Below are positions 1 through 11,378 of a DNA stretch of 64,000 bases, piece by piece (positions within the stretch are counted from its first letter, which is position 1; the number at the start of each line of letters is the position of its first letter). The notes under the pieces are model-generated. The model ran no database searches. It was given only the letters and a program-made list of their open reading frames with translations, and was not told where the DNA came from. The position numbers and the translations under genes are program-made. The DNA is from Methylobacterium sp. FF17 (GTDB taxonomy: Bacteria; Pseudomonadota; Alphaproteobacteria; Rhizobiales; Beijerinckiaceae), in the NCBI RefSeq assembly GCF_025813715.1, contig NZ_CP107532.1, positions 930,001-994,000 of the forward strand. The letters run 5' to 3'.

Positions 1-404
1 CGCAGCGCCAGCAGCGCGTCGCCGAGCTGATCCGCCACGCGATCGCCGAGGTGCTCCAGCGCGGAGACATCCAGGACGCGGTCCTGAACGCGCACGTCAT
101 CACGGTGCCGGAGGTCCGCATGTCGCCCGACCTGAAGCTCGCCACGGCCTACATCATGCCGCTCGGCGGCCTCAACGAGGCTCCGGTGATCGCGGCCCTG
201 GAGCGCAACAAGAAGGCGCTCCGGCAGGAGGTCGCCCGCCGGGTGAACCTGAAATTCGCGCCCGACCTGCGCTTCCTGCGCGACGAGACCTTCGACGAGG
301 CCGACCGGATCGACGCCCTGCTGCGCACTGATAAAGTGCGGCGCGACCTCGAATCGCCGGCGTCCGACGACGCGGCCGAATCGTCGGATCCCGACGCGGC
401 CTGA
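1..404 (+). CDS. rbfA: Ribosome-binding factor A (5' end missing)
   Basis: RbfA binds the 30S subunit and helps mature the 5' end of 16S rRNA. The reading frame is open from base 3, encoding [17 protein letters not shown] before any start codon, so the gene begins upstream of the window and the GTG at 51 is internal. The KH-like core is recognisable: the block [19 protein letters not shown], then [20 protein letters not shown] with the conserved basic helix and final strand. The tail after about base 330 is acidic and low in complexity, as is common in alphaproteobacterial RbfA. It lies 134 bp ahead of truB, the usual nusA-infB-rbfA-truB order. Confidence 0.93.
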   Translation, partial: QRQQRVAELIRHAIAEVLQRGDIQDAVLNAHVITVPEVRMSPDLKLATAYIMPLGGLNEAPVIAALERNKKALRQEVARRVNLKFAPDLRFLRDETFDEADRIDALLRTDKVRRDLESPASDDAAESSDPDAA

Positions 405-538
405 CGCGAACCCGACGCGGCCCGCACCGGTTTTCCGGCCCGAGGCGGCGGACGGACCCATCGCAAACGTCCGACCGGGGCGGATGACGGCGCAGCGCGT
501 GCCGCCCGCCCCTCAAAGACCCTTGACCGAGGACCCCC

Positions 539-1564
539 ATGATCAACGAACCGACCGTCGAGCGCACCGAAGGCGCCCCCCCGCCGAACCCGGTGGACCG
601 GCCCGCGGCCGCCGAAGGGCGCCGCCCGCCGCGCGGGGCCCCGCGCCCCGACCGGCCCAAGCGCCGCGACGTCAACGGCTGGGTGATCCTCGACAAGGGC
701 GTGGGCATGACCTCGACCCACGCGGTCGCGGTGGTCAAGCGCGCCTTCAACGCCAAGAAGGCGGGGCATGCCGGCACCCTCGACCCGCTCGCCTCCGGCA
801 TCCTGCCCATCGCGCTGGGCGAGGCGACCAAGACCGTTCCGTTCGTGATGGACGGGCGCAAGGCCTACGTCTTCACCGTGACCTGGGGCATCGAGACCGA
901 CACGGACGACGCCGAGGGGCGCCCGGTCGCCACCAGCGAGGCGCGCCCGACCCGGGAGGCCGTCGAGGCCGCGCTCCCGACCTTCATCGGCGCCATCGAG
1001 CAGGTGCCGCCGCGCTACTCGGCGATCAAGATCGCGGGTGAGCGCGCCTACGACCTCGCCCGTGACGGCGAGGAGGTGGTGCTGGTGGCCCGCCCCGTGC
1101 AGATCGACCATCTCGGCGTCGTCGAGCACACGCCGGAGCGCACCGTGATCGAGGCCGCCTGCGGCAAGGGCACCTATGTCCGTGCGCTCGCCCGCGATCT
1201 CGGCCGCCTGCTCGGCTGCTACGGCCACGTCTCGGGCCTGCGCCGCACCCGCGTCGGCCCCTTCACGGAGGCCGATTCGTGCCAGGTCGCCGCCCTCGAG
1301 GCGGCGGGCCCGGACGGCAATGCCGGCCACCTGCATCCGGTCGAGACCGCCCTCGACGCGGTGCCGGCCGTGCCGGTCTCGCGCGACATGGCCCTGCGCC
1401 TGATGCGCGGCCAACCGGTGATCCTGCGCGGGCGCGACGCGCCGGTGGAGGGCAAGGCCTTCGCCACCTGCGGCGGCATCCTCGTGGCGGTGGGCGACGT
1501 GGAGCGCGGCGAACTCGTGCCGCACCGGGTGTTCCACCTCGGCGGGACCGCGCGCCCGGCCTGA
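539..1564 (+). CDS. truB: tRNA pseudouridine(55) synthase TruB
   Basis: Makes pseudouridine 55 in the T-loop of tRNAs. The 341-residue product has a proline/arginine-rich N-terminal extension of about 40 residues, then the TruB core starting at [13 protein letters not shown]. The catalytic motif [15 protein letters not shown] contains the nucleophilic Asp. Also visible are [17 protein letters not shown] and [12 protein letters not shown], both typical of the family. The ATG at 539 is the first start that includes the extension; a shorter start would remove only non-conserved sequence. It follows rbfA in the same direction and converges with the amidohydrolase gene, with only 13 bp between them. 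Confidence 0.95.
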   Translation: MINEPTVERTEGAPPPNPVDRPAAAEGRRPPRGAPRPDRPKRRDVNGWVILDKGVGMTSTHAVAVVKRAFNAKKAGHAGTLDPLASGILPIALGEATKTVPFVMDGRKAYVFTVTWGIETDTDDAEGRPVATSEARPTREAVEAALPTFIGAIEQVPPRYSAIKIAGERAYDLARDGEEVVLVARPVQIDHLGVVEHTPERTVIEAACGKGTYVRALARDLGRLLGCYGHVSGLRRTRVGPFTEADSCQVAALEAAGPDGNAGHLHPVETALDAVPAVPVSRDMALRLMRGQPVILRGRDAPVEGKAFATCGGILVAVGDVERGELVPHRVFHLGGTARPA

Positions 1565-1570
1565 CCGGGA

Positions 1571-1586
1571 CGGGGCGTCAGCCCCG
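1571..1586. terminator. Hairpin between convergent truB and amidohydrolase genes
   Basis: A perfect 6-bp stem CGGGGC with a 4-base GTCA loop lies between the two convergent genes and includes the amidohydrolase stop codon. It may act as a bidirectional terminator. There is no clear U-tract, so this is tentative. Confidence 0.35.
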
Positions 1587-2750
1587 GATCGGCAGCCCCG
1601 CCTCGATCACCCGCGCCCAGAGGGAGGCGCCGTAGGGGGCGGCGGCGTCGTTGAAGTCGTAGTGCGGGTGGTGCAGGCCCGCGCTGTCGCCGTTGCCGAG
1701 GAAGATGTAGGCACCGGGCCGGTGGGCGAGCATGTAGGAGAAATCCTCGGCCGCCATCATCGGCGCCACCGCCCGGTCCACCGCCGCCTCGCCGACGAGG
1801 CTCGCCGCCACATCGGCGATGAAGTCGGTCTCGGCCGGATGGTTCTCGGTGACGGGATAGCCGGAATTGAACTCCATCTGCCCCACCGCCCCGAAGGCCC
1901 GGGGAACATGGTCGACGATCCCGGCGATGCGAGCCTGGACGAGGTCGCGCACCGGCTGCGACAGGGCCCGCACGGTCCCGCGCAGGCTCACGGTCTGCGG
2001 CAGCACGTTGAACGCATCGCCCGCCTCCAGGGCGCAGACCGAGACCACGGCGCTCTCCAGGGGATCGACGCTGCGCGCCACCACGGATTGCAGGGCGACG
2101 ATGACGTGGCTCGCCACCAGCACGCTGTCGACGGCGTTGTGCGGCTGCGCGGCATGCCCGCCCTTGCCCTCGATGGTGATGGTGAAGCGGTCGGTGGAGG
2201 CCATGATCGGGCCCGGCCGGATCGCGAAGGTGCCGAGCGCCTGCCCCGGAATGTTGTGCATGCCGTAGACGGTCTCGACGCCGAAGCGCTCCATCATCCC
2301 GTCGCGGACCATGGCCTCGCCGCCGCCGCCGCCCTCCTCCGCCGGCTGGAAGATCAGCACCGCCGTGCCGTCGAAGTCGCGGGTCTCGGCGAGGTACCGG
2401 GCCGCGCCGAGCAGCATCGCGGTGTGCCCGTCATGCCCGCAGGCGTGCATCTTGCCCGGCACGGTGGAGCGGTAGGGCAGGTCGCGCACCTCCGCGATGG
2501 GCAGCGCGTCCATGTCGGCCCGCAGGCCGATGGCCCGGTTGGAGCCGTGGACGCGCCCCCGGATGACCCCGACCACGCCGGTGCGGCCGATGCCGGTGGC
2601 GACCTCGTCGCAGCCGAATTCCCGCAGCTTGTCGGCCACGAAGCCGGCGGTGCGGTGGACGTCGTATTGCAGTTCCGGGTGCGCGTGGAGATCGTGGCGC
2701 CAGGCGGCGATCTCGTCCGCGAAGGCGGCGATCCGGTCGAGGACGGGCAT
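1578..2750 (-). CDS. M20 family amidohydrolase (hippurate hydrolase/IAA-amino acid hydrolase type)
   Basis: A cytoplasmic metal-dependent amidohydrolase of 390 residues, predicted to cleave N-acyl amino acids or similar amides; the substrate cannot be read from sequence. Family signatures are WRHDLHAHPEL near the N-terminus, GLRADMDALPI, the metal-ligand segment MHACGHDGHTAMLLGAA, and FQPAEEGGGGGEAMV with the catalytic glutamates. The dimerisation (lid) domain contains GKGGHAAQPHNAVDS. A terminal metal histidine lies in GLHHPHYDFND. The ATG at 2750 gives the standard family length; an open frame continues far upstream but only as antisense of copA. It sits 92 bp downstream of the copper ATPase on the same strand. 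Confidence 0.9.
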   Translation of the reverse strand: MPVLDRIAAFADEIAAWRHDLHAHPELQYDVHRTAGFVADKLREFGCDEVATGIGRTGVVGVIRGRVHGSNRAIGLRADMDALPIAEVRDLPYRSTVPGKMHACGHDGHTAMLLGAARYLAETRDFDGTAVLIFQPAEEGGGGGEAMVRDGMMERFGVETVYGMHNIPGQALGTFAIRPGPIMASTDRFTITIEGKGGHAAQPHNAVDSVLVASHVIVALQSVVARSVDPLESAVVSVCALEAGDAFNVLPQTVSLRGTVRALSQPVRDLVQARIAGIVDHVPRAFGAVGQMEFNSGYPVTENHPAETDFIADVAASLVGEAAVDRAVAPMMAAEDFSYMLAHRPGAYIFLGNGDSAGLHHPHYDFNDAAAPYGASLWARVIEAGLPIRG

Positions 2751-2842
2751 GGGAGCGACTTTCGAGAGGCGACGGCTCTCAGGAGGGGACGCGCCGAGGT
2801 TGCGACGACGCACCCGCAGCAAACAAGAGGCCAAGGACGCGG

Positions 2843-5410
<2,568 letters not shown>

Positions 5411-5496
5411 GTGGGGATTGCGGGCGCGGATCGGTCAAGGATGGCGCGCGGCCAGCGCAGGGCTGATGCGGGCTGTGCGCCGGTCCGAGGGATCGC

Positions 5497-6384
5497 TCAG
5501 TCCTCCGCACCCAGCCAGTCGCGGATCCGGGCATGGATGCGCGCGGGCTGCTCCAGGTGCAGCCAGTGGCTCGCGTCGGGCACGAACTCCAGTTTGCCGC
5601 GGTCGCACAGGGCCAGCGCGGCTTCGGCCACGTGGGGTTCGAGGAAGGCGTCGTCGGCGCCCCAGAGGATCAGCGTCGGCGGGGCGATGCGGGCGGGCCG
5701 CGTGGAGCGGGGCCGGTGGCGCAGGGCCCGGTAGTAGTTGAGCATGGCGGTGAGCGAGCCCGGATGCGCCCAGGCCTCCGCGTAGCGGTCGAGGGCGCCG
5801 GGCTCGAAGGTGCCCGCCCGGGCGCTGCGTGCCATCATGCCCCGCAGGCCGGCGAAGTCGAAGCCGCTCAGGGCCGCCTCCGGGAGCCAGGGCAGCTGGA
5901 ACAGGGCCACGTAGGTGCTGCGCAGGGCCTGGGTCGGGTGGGTCAGGGCCTGGCCGGCCCAGGTGTCCGGATGCGGGCCGTCCATGAGCACCACGCGGCC
6001 AAGGCGCTGCGGGTGCCGGGCCGCCACCCACCAGCCGATCACCGCGCCCCAATCGTGCCCGACGAGGTGGATGCGCTCGGCGCCGAACGCATCCGCCAGC
6101 GCCACCACGTCGGCCGCGAGGGTGTCGAGGTGGTAGGCGCCGACCGCCTGGGGTGCGTCGCTGGTGTTGTAGCCGCGCAGGTCCGGCACGACGACGTGGT
6201 AGCCCGCCTCCGCCAGGGGCGTGATCTGGTGCCGCCACGCCCACCAGAATTCCGGAAAGCCATGAAGCAGGACGACCACCGGATCGCCGGCCCGCCCCGC
6301 CTCGACCACGTGGAGGGAGACGCCGTTGACCGCGTGCCGCGCTTCGCGCCAGCCTGCCTCCAGCAGGGTTTCAGTGTCGGGCAT
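5497..6384 (-). CDS. Alpha/beta hydrolase, epoxide-hydrolase type
   Basis: A 295-residue alpha/beta-hydrolase-fold enzyme resembling soluble epoxide hydrolases and haloalkane dehalogenases. Visible are the oxyanion segment LLHGFPEFWWAWR, the nucleophile elbow GHDWGAVIGWW with Asp as nucleophile (which favours epoxide hydrolase or dehalogenase over esterase), and the catalytic His in DASHWLHLEQP. The charge-relay acid is probably the Asp pair in LWGADDAFLE. The start at ATG 6384 gives the usual family N-terminus; an in-frame ATG at 6459 would add 25 unconserved residues. No metabolic partner genes are adjacent. Confidence 0.87.
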   Translation of the reverse strand: MPDTETLLEAGWREARHAVNGVSLHVVEAGRAGDPVVVLLHGFPEFWWAWRHQITPLAEAGYHVVVPDLRGYNTSDAPQAVGAYHLDTLAADVVALADAFGAERIHLVGHDWGAVIGWWVAARHPQRLGRVVLMDGPHPDTWAGQALTHPTQALRSTYVALFQLPWLPEAALSGFDFAGLRGMMARSARAGTFEPGALDRYAEAWAHPGSLTAMLNYYRALRHRPRSTRPARIAPPTLILWGADDAFLEPHVAEAALALCDRGKLEFVPDASHWLHLEQPARIHARIRDWLGAED

Positions 6385-6439
6385 GCACGGGATCCTCGGC
6401 GACGGCTCGCCCTGCGAGAACCGGCTCCGTGCCGCCGGG

Positions 6440-6475
6440 GTCCATGTCGTGGCGTCCATGTGTCAGCGTCCATGT
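6440..6475. repeat. Three direct GTCCATGT repeats with a 14-bp period
   Basis: The octamer GTCCATGT occurs at 6440, 6454 and 6468, evenly spaced by 14 bp. The stretch lies 56-91 bp upstream of the chosen start of the epoxide-hydrolase-like gene, which is read leftward. The rest of the 6385-6654 gap shows no convincing gene. Confidence 0.7.
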
Positions 6476-6654
6476 CGCAGGAATCGGTGCCACCGGGGCG
6501 CAACGCTGCGGGCGGACCGTGTGACCCGGCCCACCCCGCTCGGTTCGAAGGGAATCGTGCCCGCGATGCGAACGCGATCCCGGCCGTCATCCGCGGCGCC
6601 GCCCCCACGCACGGCCTTCGTGCACTGTCTTCGCGCGGGGGGCGGACGCGTGGC

Positions 6655-7401
6655 TCAGTGGACGCCGCCGCTGGCGCCGATCTCCTCGCCGGTCACCCAG
6701 CGGGCATCGTCGGACGCGAGGAAGGCCACGAGGCCGGCGATGTCGTCGGGACGGCCGGCGCGGCCCAGCGGGGTCTGGGCGACCATGCCGGCCTCCATCT
6801 CCGAGCCGACGATGCCGGCCGTGTGCGTGCCCTCCGTCACCACGTAGCCGGGGCTGACCACGTTGACCCGGATACCGCGCGGAGCCAGCTCGTTGGCCAG
6901 CACGCCCGAGATCGCGTTCACGGCGCCCTTGGTGCCCGTGTAGACCGCCGTGGTCGCCGGCTGCACGCTGGCGGCCACCGACGAGATGTTGATGATGCTG
7001 CCGCCCGCGCCGAGGTGCCGGGTGGCCGCCTGCGTGGCGAGCAGGACGCCGAGCACGTTGACGTCGAACAGCCGGCGGTAATGCTCCTCGGTCACCTCCC
7101 CGATCGGCGCGAATTCGTAGACGCCGGAATTGTTGACGAGCACGTCGAGGCGGCCGAACTCGGCCACCGCCGCATCGACGAGGGCCTGGGCCTGGGCCGC
7201 CTTCGAGACGTCCGCCTGTACCGCGATGGCCCGGCCGCCCTCCGCTGCGATCGCCGCCACCACCGCGTCCGCGCCCGCGCGGCTCGACGCGTAATTCACC
7301 ACCACCGCCGCGCCGTCCTGCGCCAGGGCCTTGGCGATCGCGGCGCCGATGCCCTTCGAGGCGCCGGTGACGACCGCGACCTTGCCATTCAGCTTCGACA
7401 T
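6655..7401 (-). CDS. Short-chain dehydrogenase/reductase (SDR)
   Basis: A classical SDR of 248 residues, NAD(P)-dependent, probably a 3-oxoacyl-ACP-reductase-like or sugar/alcohol dehydrogenase. The Rossmann motif TGASKGIGAAIAKALA is at residues 13-28. The NNAG motif appears as NNSG, the active-site Ser lies in NISSVAASV, and the catalytic pair Tyr-x3-Lys is in YTGTKGAVNA. The substrate is unknown. The gene is divergent from an ArsR-family regulator, with 120 bp and an inverted repeat between them. This arrangement suggests that the regulator controls it. Confidence 0.88.
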   Translation of the reverse strand: MSKLNGKVAVVTGASKGIGAAIAKALAQDGAAVVVNYASSRAGADAVVAAIAAEGGRAIAVQADVSKAAQAQALVDAAVAEFGRLDVLVNNSGVYEFAPIGEVTEEHYRRLFDVNVLGVLLATQAATRHLGAGGSIINISSVAASVQPATTAVYTGTKGAVNAISGVLANELAPRGIRVNVVSPGYVVTEGTHTAGIVGSEMEAGMVAQTPLGRAGRPDDIAGLVAFLASDDARWVTGEEIGASGGVH

Positions 7402-7452
7402 CTGTGCTACTTTCCGATCTGGGCTGGCGCCAGGATGGTCGCCTTGGTCCCA

Positions 7453-7473
7453 TAGTTCGGAATTTCGGAACTA
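7453..7473. promoter_or_regulatory. Operator-like palindrome between SDR and ArsR regulator
   Basis: The 21-bp element TAGTTC-9 bp-GAACTA has perfect 6-bp inverted arms and an AT-richer centre (GGAATTTCG). It sits in the 120-bp divergent intergenic region, 52 bp from the SDR start and 49 bp from the regulator start. Position and symmetry suit an ArsR dimer site; binding is inferred. Confidence 0.55.
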
Positions 7474-7521
7474 ATGGCCCCGGGTTCAAGCCCCCGGGTG
7501 CACGCCCCATATGGATTGATC

Positions 7522-7890
7522 ATGAGGCCCCTGGTTCACCCCGCCATCGACGACATCCGGCCGGAGGCGGTCCTTCACGCCCTGTCCGATCCGAACCGCG
7601 CGGCGATCTTCGCGCGGATCACGACGGCGGGCTGCGTCGACACCTGCACGGCGGTGGCCGCACTAGGGGAACGGGTCATCCCGAAATCCTCCCTGTCCAG
7701 CCACTTCAAGGTGCTGCGCGAGGCCGGGCTGATCCGCAGCGAGCGCCACGGCGTCGAGATGCGCAACCATTCGCGCTGCGCGGAGGTGAATGCCCGCTTC
7801 CCGGGCCTGCTCGCCGCGATCATGACGGCCTACGCCGCCGAGGGCGGCTCGGGAGCGCCGTCCGCCGACGTGGAGTCCGGTTCGGCCTAG
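7522..7890 (+). CDS. ArsR-family winged-helix transcriptional regulator
   Basis: A 122-residue DNA-binding protein. The opening VLHALSDPNRAAIFARI is the typical ArsR helix 1-2 segment, and SSLSSHFKVLREAGLIRSER is the recognition helix and start of the wing. There are Cys residues at GCVDTCTA and RCAEV, but no clear ELCVC-type metal site, so the inducer may not be a metal. The ATG at 7522 begins immediately before the domain. It is divergent from the SDR gene and probably represses it and itself. The gene ends 43 bp before the convergent PBP1A gene. Confidence 0.87.
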   Translation: MRPLVHPAIDDIRPEAVLHALSDPNRAAIFARITTAGCVDTCTAVAALGERVIPKSSLSSHFKVLREAGLIRSERHGVEMRNHSRCAEVNARFPGLLAAIMTAYAAEGGSGAPSADVESGSA

Positions 7891-7933
7891 GACCGCGCGT
7901 CGGAGCGGCTGCGCGACGCGATCGGGAACGGCC

Positions 7934-10432
7934 CTAGCGCCGGCCCCAGATCCCGGCGCGCTCCGAGCGGGCCTGCTCCTCGGCGGCGAGGAGGTCGGCC
8001 GGGGCGTCCTCGGCGGCGCGGGCACCGCCGGCCGTGAGGATCAGCGAGGCGAGGTCGTCGCCGTCGATCTGGCAGCGCAGCAGCGCGCCGCCCGCCTCGA
8101 CCCCGGCGGGCGGGGCGCAGCTGACCTCGCGGCGGCGCAGATAGCGGGCGAGCTGGCGGGCGAGCGCCCCGCCCTCCCCCTCGACGCCGAGGAGGCGGAC
8201 CGTGCGGCCCCGGAAGGCCAGGGTGCCGGTGTCGATCACCTCGGGCACGCCGCGCAGGGCCGCGGCGGGGTTGACCGCGACCTCCTTGGCCGGCGCGGGT
8301 TCGGCGCGGGCGGCGGAGGGGCGCTTGCGGCCCTTGGCGAGCTGCGCCGTCGCCCGCTGCACGAAATCGCGAAAGATGCTGGCGGGGATGTCGCCGCCGC
8401 CGACGCGGTTCATCGAGGCATTGTCGTCGTTGCCGACCCAGATCCCCACGATGAGGTCCGGCGTCATGCCGATGAACCAGGCATCCCGATAATCCTGCGT
8501 CGTACCGGTCTTGCCGCCCACCGGCAGGCCGGAGACGCGCGCCCCCTTGCCGGTGCCGCCATCGACCACGGCCTGAAGCGAATCGAGCATCATCGCCCGC
8601 GCCTCGGTGGGGATCGCGGCGCCGGCCTTGGACTCGGCGCGCAGATACAGCGGCTGCGGCTGGGCGCCCCGGATCGCGTGCACGCTGTGCGCGTCCACCG
8701 GGGCGGCGCCCGCGAGCACGCCCGCATAGGCGCGGGTCATCTCCAGCAGGGTCACCTCGGCCGAGCCGAGCGCGAGGCTCGGCACGTTGGGCAGGTCCGA
8801 GGTCACGCCCATGCGGCGGGTGGTGGCGATGACGGCGGGGATGCCGACCTCGTCGGCGAGCTGCGCCGCCACCGTGTTGACCGATTGCGCGAAGGCGCTG
8901 CGCAGGGGCATCGCACCCTTGAAGCGGCCGGTCGAATTCTGCGGCTCCCAGTCGCCGATCTGGATCGGCCGGTCCACCAGCACCGTGTCGGGGTTGAAGC
9001 CGTTCTCGTAGGCCGTGAGGTAGACGAACAGCTTGAAGAGCGAGCCGGCCTGGCGCTTGGCCTGGGTGGCGCGGTTGAACTGGCTGTCCTCGTAGTCGCG
9101 CCCGCCCACCATGGCGAGGATCGCGCCCTCCTTGTTGAGCACCACCATGGCGCCCTGGCCCGCCTTCTTCTTGGCCCCCTCCGCGTCGAGGCGGCGGGCG
9201 ACGACGCCCTCCGCCAGGCTCTGGAGGTCGAGGTTGAGGGTGGTCCGCACGGTGACGTCGCCGGGCGCGTCGGCGAGCTTCTTGGCCTCGTTCGAGACCA
9301 TGTCGAGGAAGTAGTTGGTGCCCGGCGGCGTCTCCGGGGGCGTGCGCAGGGTGATGGTCTGGGCCCGGGCCTTGTCGGCCTCGGCCGCCGTGATCGCGCC
9401 GGTCTCCACCATGGTCTGGAGCACCACGTCGGCGCGCTCCTTGGCGCCGCCGAAGTTGCGCGTCGGGGCGAGTTGCGAGGGCGCGCGCACGAGGCCCGCG
9501 AGCATCGCGGCCTCGGGCAGGGTCAGGGCCTTGGCGCCCTTGCCGAAGTAGCGCCGGGCGGCGGCGTCGATGCCGTAGGCCCCGGCCCCGAAATAGGCGG
9601 TGTTGAGGTAGCCGAGCAGGATCTCGTCCTTCGACATCGTGGCTTCGACGCGCAGGGCCAGGAACGCCTCCTGGATCTTGCGGCGCAGGGTCTTCTCCTG
9701 CGTCAGGGAGGTCAGGCGGACGTATTGCTGGGTGATGGTCGAGGCGCCCTCGCGCACGCCGCCGCCGACCACGTTGCGGTACATCGCCCGCAGCATCCCG
9801 CGCGGATCGATGCCCCAGTGGGAACGGAAGCGCCGGTCCTCGATGGCGATGACGGCCTGCGCGAGGTGGGGCGGCATCTCGGCGGCGGTGAGCTTCTGGC
9901 CCTGGAAGGCGCCGCGCGTGGCGAAGACCCGGCCGTCATCGGCCTCGACGGTGAGCGCGCGCTGGCCGGCCTCGAGCACGGCGCCGCCGAGCGGCGGCAG
10001 GGTGGCGAAGCTGTAGATGACGAGCCCGGCCAGCAGGGCGAGCGGGACGAGGACGAGGGCGAGGGCCGCGGCGAGCCAGGGCTTGCGGCGCAGGCGCGCA
10101 GCGCGGGACGTGGCCGGCGGCGTCTCGCCGGCCGTCGCGGCGGGCGGCTCGGCGGCGGATGCGGGACCTCGGGCGCGGAAGCGCCGGGCAAACCCGGTCC
10201 AGGCCGGCCCGGCCGCCCGCGCCGCGCCGGCGGCCCGGCGTCCGGCTCCGCGCGCGGCGCCCGCCGCCAGGACGCCGAGTTGCCGCCCCAGCACCTTGGC
10301 GGCCGCCGCGGCCTCGCGGGCGGCGGCGCGGGTCTCATCGGTCTCCCGGTCCGGCGCGCCGGGTTGACGGGGCGCGGATGGGTTCGGGTCCGGCCTCTCG
10401 TGGCTCGGGCGGTCCGGATCGAGAGGGGTCAT
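7934..10432 (-). CDS. mrcA: Penicillin-binding protein 1A with C-terminal SNase-like domain
   Basis: Bifunctional peptidoglycan glycosyltransferase and DD-transpeptidase of 832 residues. Order: a long Ala/Arg/Pro-rich cytoplasmic tail (about 1-115); a single transmembrane anchor (about 118-142); a GT51 domain with EDRRFRSHWGIDPRG, GASTITQQYVR and the RKIQEAFLAL segment; and a transpeptidase domain with Ser-x-x-Lys in AGSLFKLFVY, SVN in FAQSVNTVA and KTGTTQ. After a basic linker, residues about 731-832 read like a staphylococcal-nuclease/thermonuclease domain (VIDTGTLAFRGRTVRLLGVE ... EEQARSERAGIWG), but the usual catalytic acidic residues appear altered. The gene is isolated, flanked by ArsR and HdeD-like genes. 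Confidence 0.92.
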   Translation of the reverse strand: MTPLDPDRPSHERPDPNPSAPRQPGAPDRETDETRAAAREAAAAAKVLGRQLGVLAAGAARGAGRRAAGAARAAGPAWTGFARRFRARGPASAAEPPAATAGETPPATSRAARLRRKPWLAAALALVLVPLALLAGLVIYSFATLPPLGGAVLEAGQRALTVEADDGRVFATRGAFQGQKLTAAEMPPHLAQAVIAIEDRRFRSHWGIDPRGMLRAMYRNVVGGGVREGASTITQQYVRLTSLTQEKTLRRKIQEAFLALRVEATMSKDEILLGYLNTAYFGAGAYGIDAAARRYFGKGAKALTLPEAAMLAGLVRAPSQLAPTRNFGGAKERADVVLQTMVETGAITAAEADKARAQTITLRTPPETPPGTNYFLDMVSNEAKKLADAPGDVTVRTTLNLDLQSLAEGVVARRLDAEGAKKKAGQGAMVVLNKEGAILAMVGGRDYEDSQFNRATQAKRQAGSLFKLFVYLTAYENGFNPDTVLVDRPIQIGDWEPQNSTGRFKGAMPLRSAFAQSVNTVAAQLADEVGIPAVIATTRRMGVTSDLPNVPSLALGSAEVTLLEMTRAYAGVLAGAAPVDAHSVHAIRGAQPQPLYLRAESKAGAAIPTEARAMMLDSLQAVVDGGTGKGARVSGLPVGGKTGTTQDYRDAWFIGMTPDLIVGIWVGNDDNASMNRVGGGDIPASIFRDFVQRATAQLAKGRKRPSAARAEPAPAKEVAVNPAAALRGVPEVIDTGTLAFRGRTVRLLGVEGEGGALARQLARYLRRREVSCAPPAGVEAGGALLRCQIDGDDLASLILTAGGARAAEDAPADLLAAEEQARSERAGIWGRR
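7937..8242 (-). other. Degenerate SNase-like domain fused to PBP1A
   Basis: The last ~100 codons of the PBP1A gene follow the thermonuclease pattern: strand VIDxGTL, strand G-RTVRLLGV, helix GALARQLARYL, C/R-rich strand, helix GDDLASLILTAGGARA, and the closing helix AAEEQARSERAGIW. The Arg of VRL is kept, while the canonical DGDT and DAPE acidic residues read DTGT and EGEG. That suggests a binding rather than a nuclease role. Domain identity is by pattern reading only. Confidence 0.65.
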
Positions 10433-10519
10433 CGGGGGCCATGGTCGTGGGAACCGGCGCTCGACGGAGAAGCGCCGTATCGTGTCACGCCGGTTCTAGA
10501 CCATTCCCGGACGCCAAAG

Positions 10520-11158
10520 CTACGCCGTTCCGGCCCGTCCGAGGGGCGCCGGCCGGCCGGCCTCCGCGTGGCGCCCGCGCAGGCGGAAGGCCAGGAGGAT
10601 CAGCAGGATTCCGAACGCCACCGTGTAGCTGCCGATCCACCACGTCAGCACCAGGGCCGACACGCCCGGATTGATGAGGAGCGCGATGCCGAACAGGATC
10701 GAGACCGCGCCGCCGAGTACCAGCCACCAGCGCCCGTAATGCGCATGCAGGCGGAACGCCGCCGCGATCATCAGGCCGCCGGTGACCAGCGCCCAGAACG
10801 CCACGAGGTAGACGAAGGCCCAGATCGCGGCCGCCGGCACCAGCACGGCCGCGACGCCGACCACGATGTCGAGGAGCCCCTCCAGGAGGAGGAAGCCCCA
10901 GCGCTCGTGCCGCTGCGCCGCCCGGACCGAGGCGACGACGCCGACCACGCCGTCGACCAACATGTAGGCCGCGAAGAACAGGACGAGGGAGAGCACGAAG
11001 GCGCCGGGCGCCACGAAGGCGACGAGGCCGAACAGCACGGCGATCACGCCGCGCAGGGCGACCAGCCACCAGTTGCGGGCCAGCACGATGCTCATCGCGT
11101 CGAGGCGCTGGAGGCCGAGGGGCGGCGCTCCGGGCGGGAGGTTGGATCCTGCGGACAT
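10520..11158 (-). CDS. HdeD family membrane protein
   Basis: A 212-residue integral membrane protein with about six hydrophobic segments, matching the HdeD/DUF308 pattern: NWWLVALRGVIAVLFGLVAF, a central LLLEGLLDIVVGVAAVLVP segment, and RWWLVLGGAVSILFGIALLI as an internal repeat of the first. HdeD proteins are linked to acid resistance in enterobacteria; in alphaproteobacteria the role is unknown. The ATG at 11158 gives a short hydrophilic N-terminus. No operon partner is evident; the gene is divergent from the emrA-like gene across a 220-bp gap. Confidence 0.85.
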   Translation of the reverse strand: MSAGSNLPPGAPPLGLQRLDAMSIVLARNWWLVALRGVIAVLFGLVAFVAPGAFVLSLVLFFAAYMLVDGVVGVVASVRAAQRHERWGFLLLEGLLDIVVGVAAVLVPAAAIWAFVYLVAFWALVTGGLMIAAAFRLHAHYGRWWLVLGGAVSILFGIALLINPGVSALVLTWWIGSYTVAFGILLILLAFRLRGRHAEAGRPAPLGRAGTA

Positions 11159-11378
11159 GCGGGTCTCCTGCTGCGCGCGACCGCACGGGAAGCGGCCGCG
11201 TCTTGGCCCGAGAACGCCGGTCCGATTCCGGACGTTCCGCAGGTTCCGCGCGGGAAACCGGGTCCTCGACCCCGTGAAGGAACAATGCGGTGCGCCGCCC
11301 CTTCATCCCATCGAGGCGGGTTATTTGCGTTTCGCGGGATGATTTCGCGAAGCGCGTCGTGCGCGTGGATCGTCATCG

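Noticed and set aside
149..1537. Long open frames on the minus strand opposite truB and many other genes
   Set aside because: They are antisense shadows typical of very GC-rich DNA: compositionally biased (Arg/Ala/Gly/Pro-rich), without recognisable motifs, and opposite clear genes.
7896..7920. CGCGTC/GACGCG inverted repeat between the ArsR and PBP1A genes
   Set aside because: The stem is short, the loop is 13 bp and there is no U-tract; chance is likely at this GC content.
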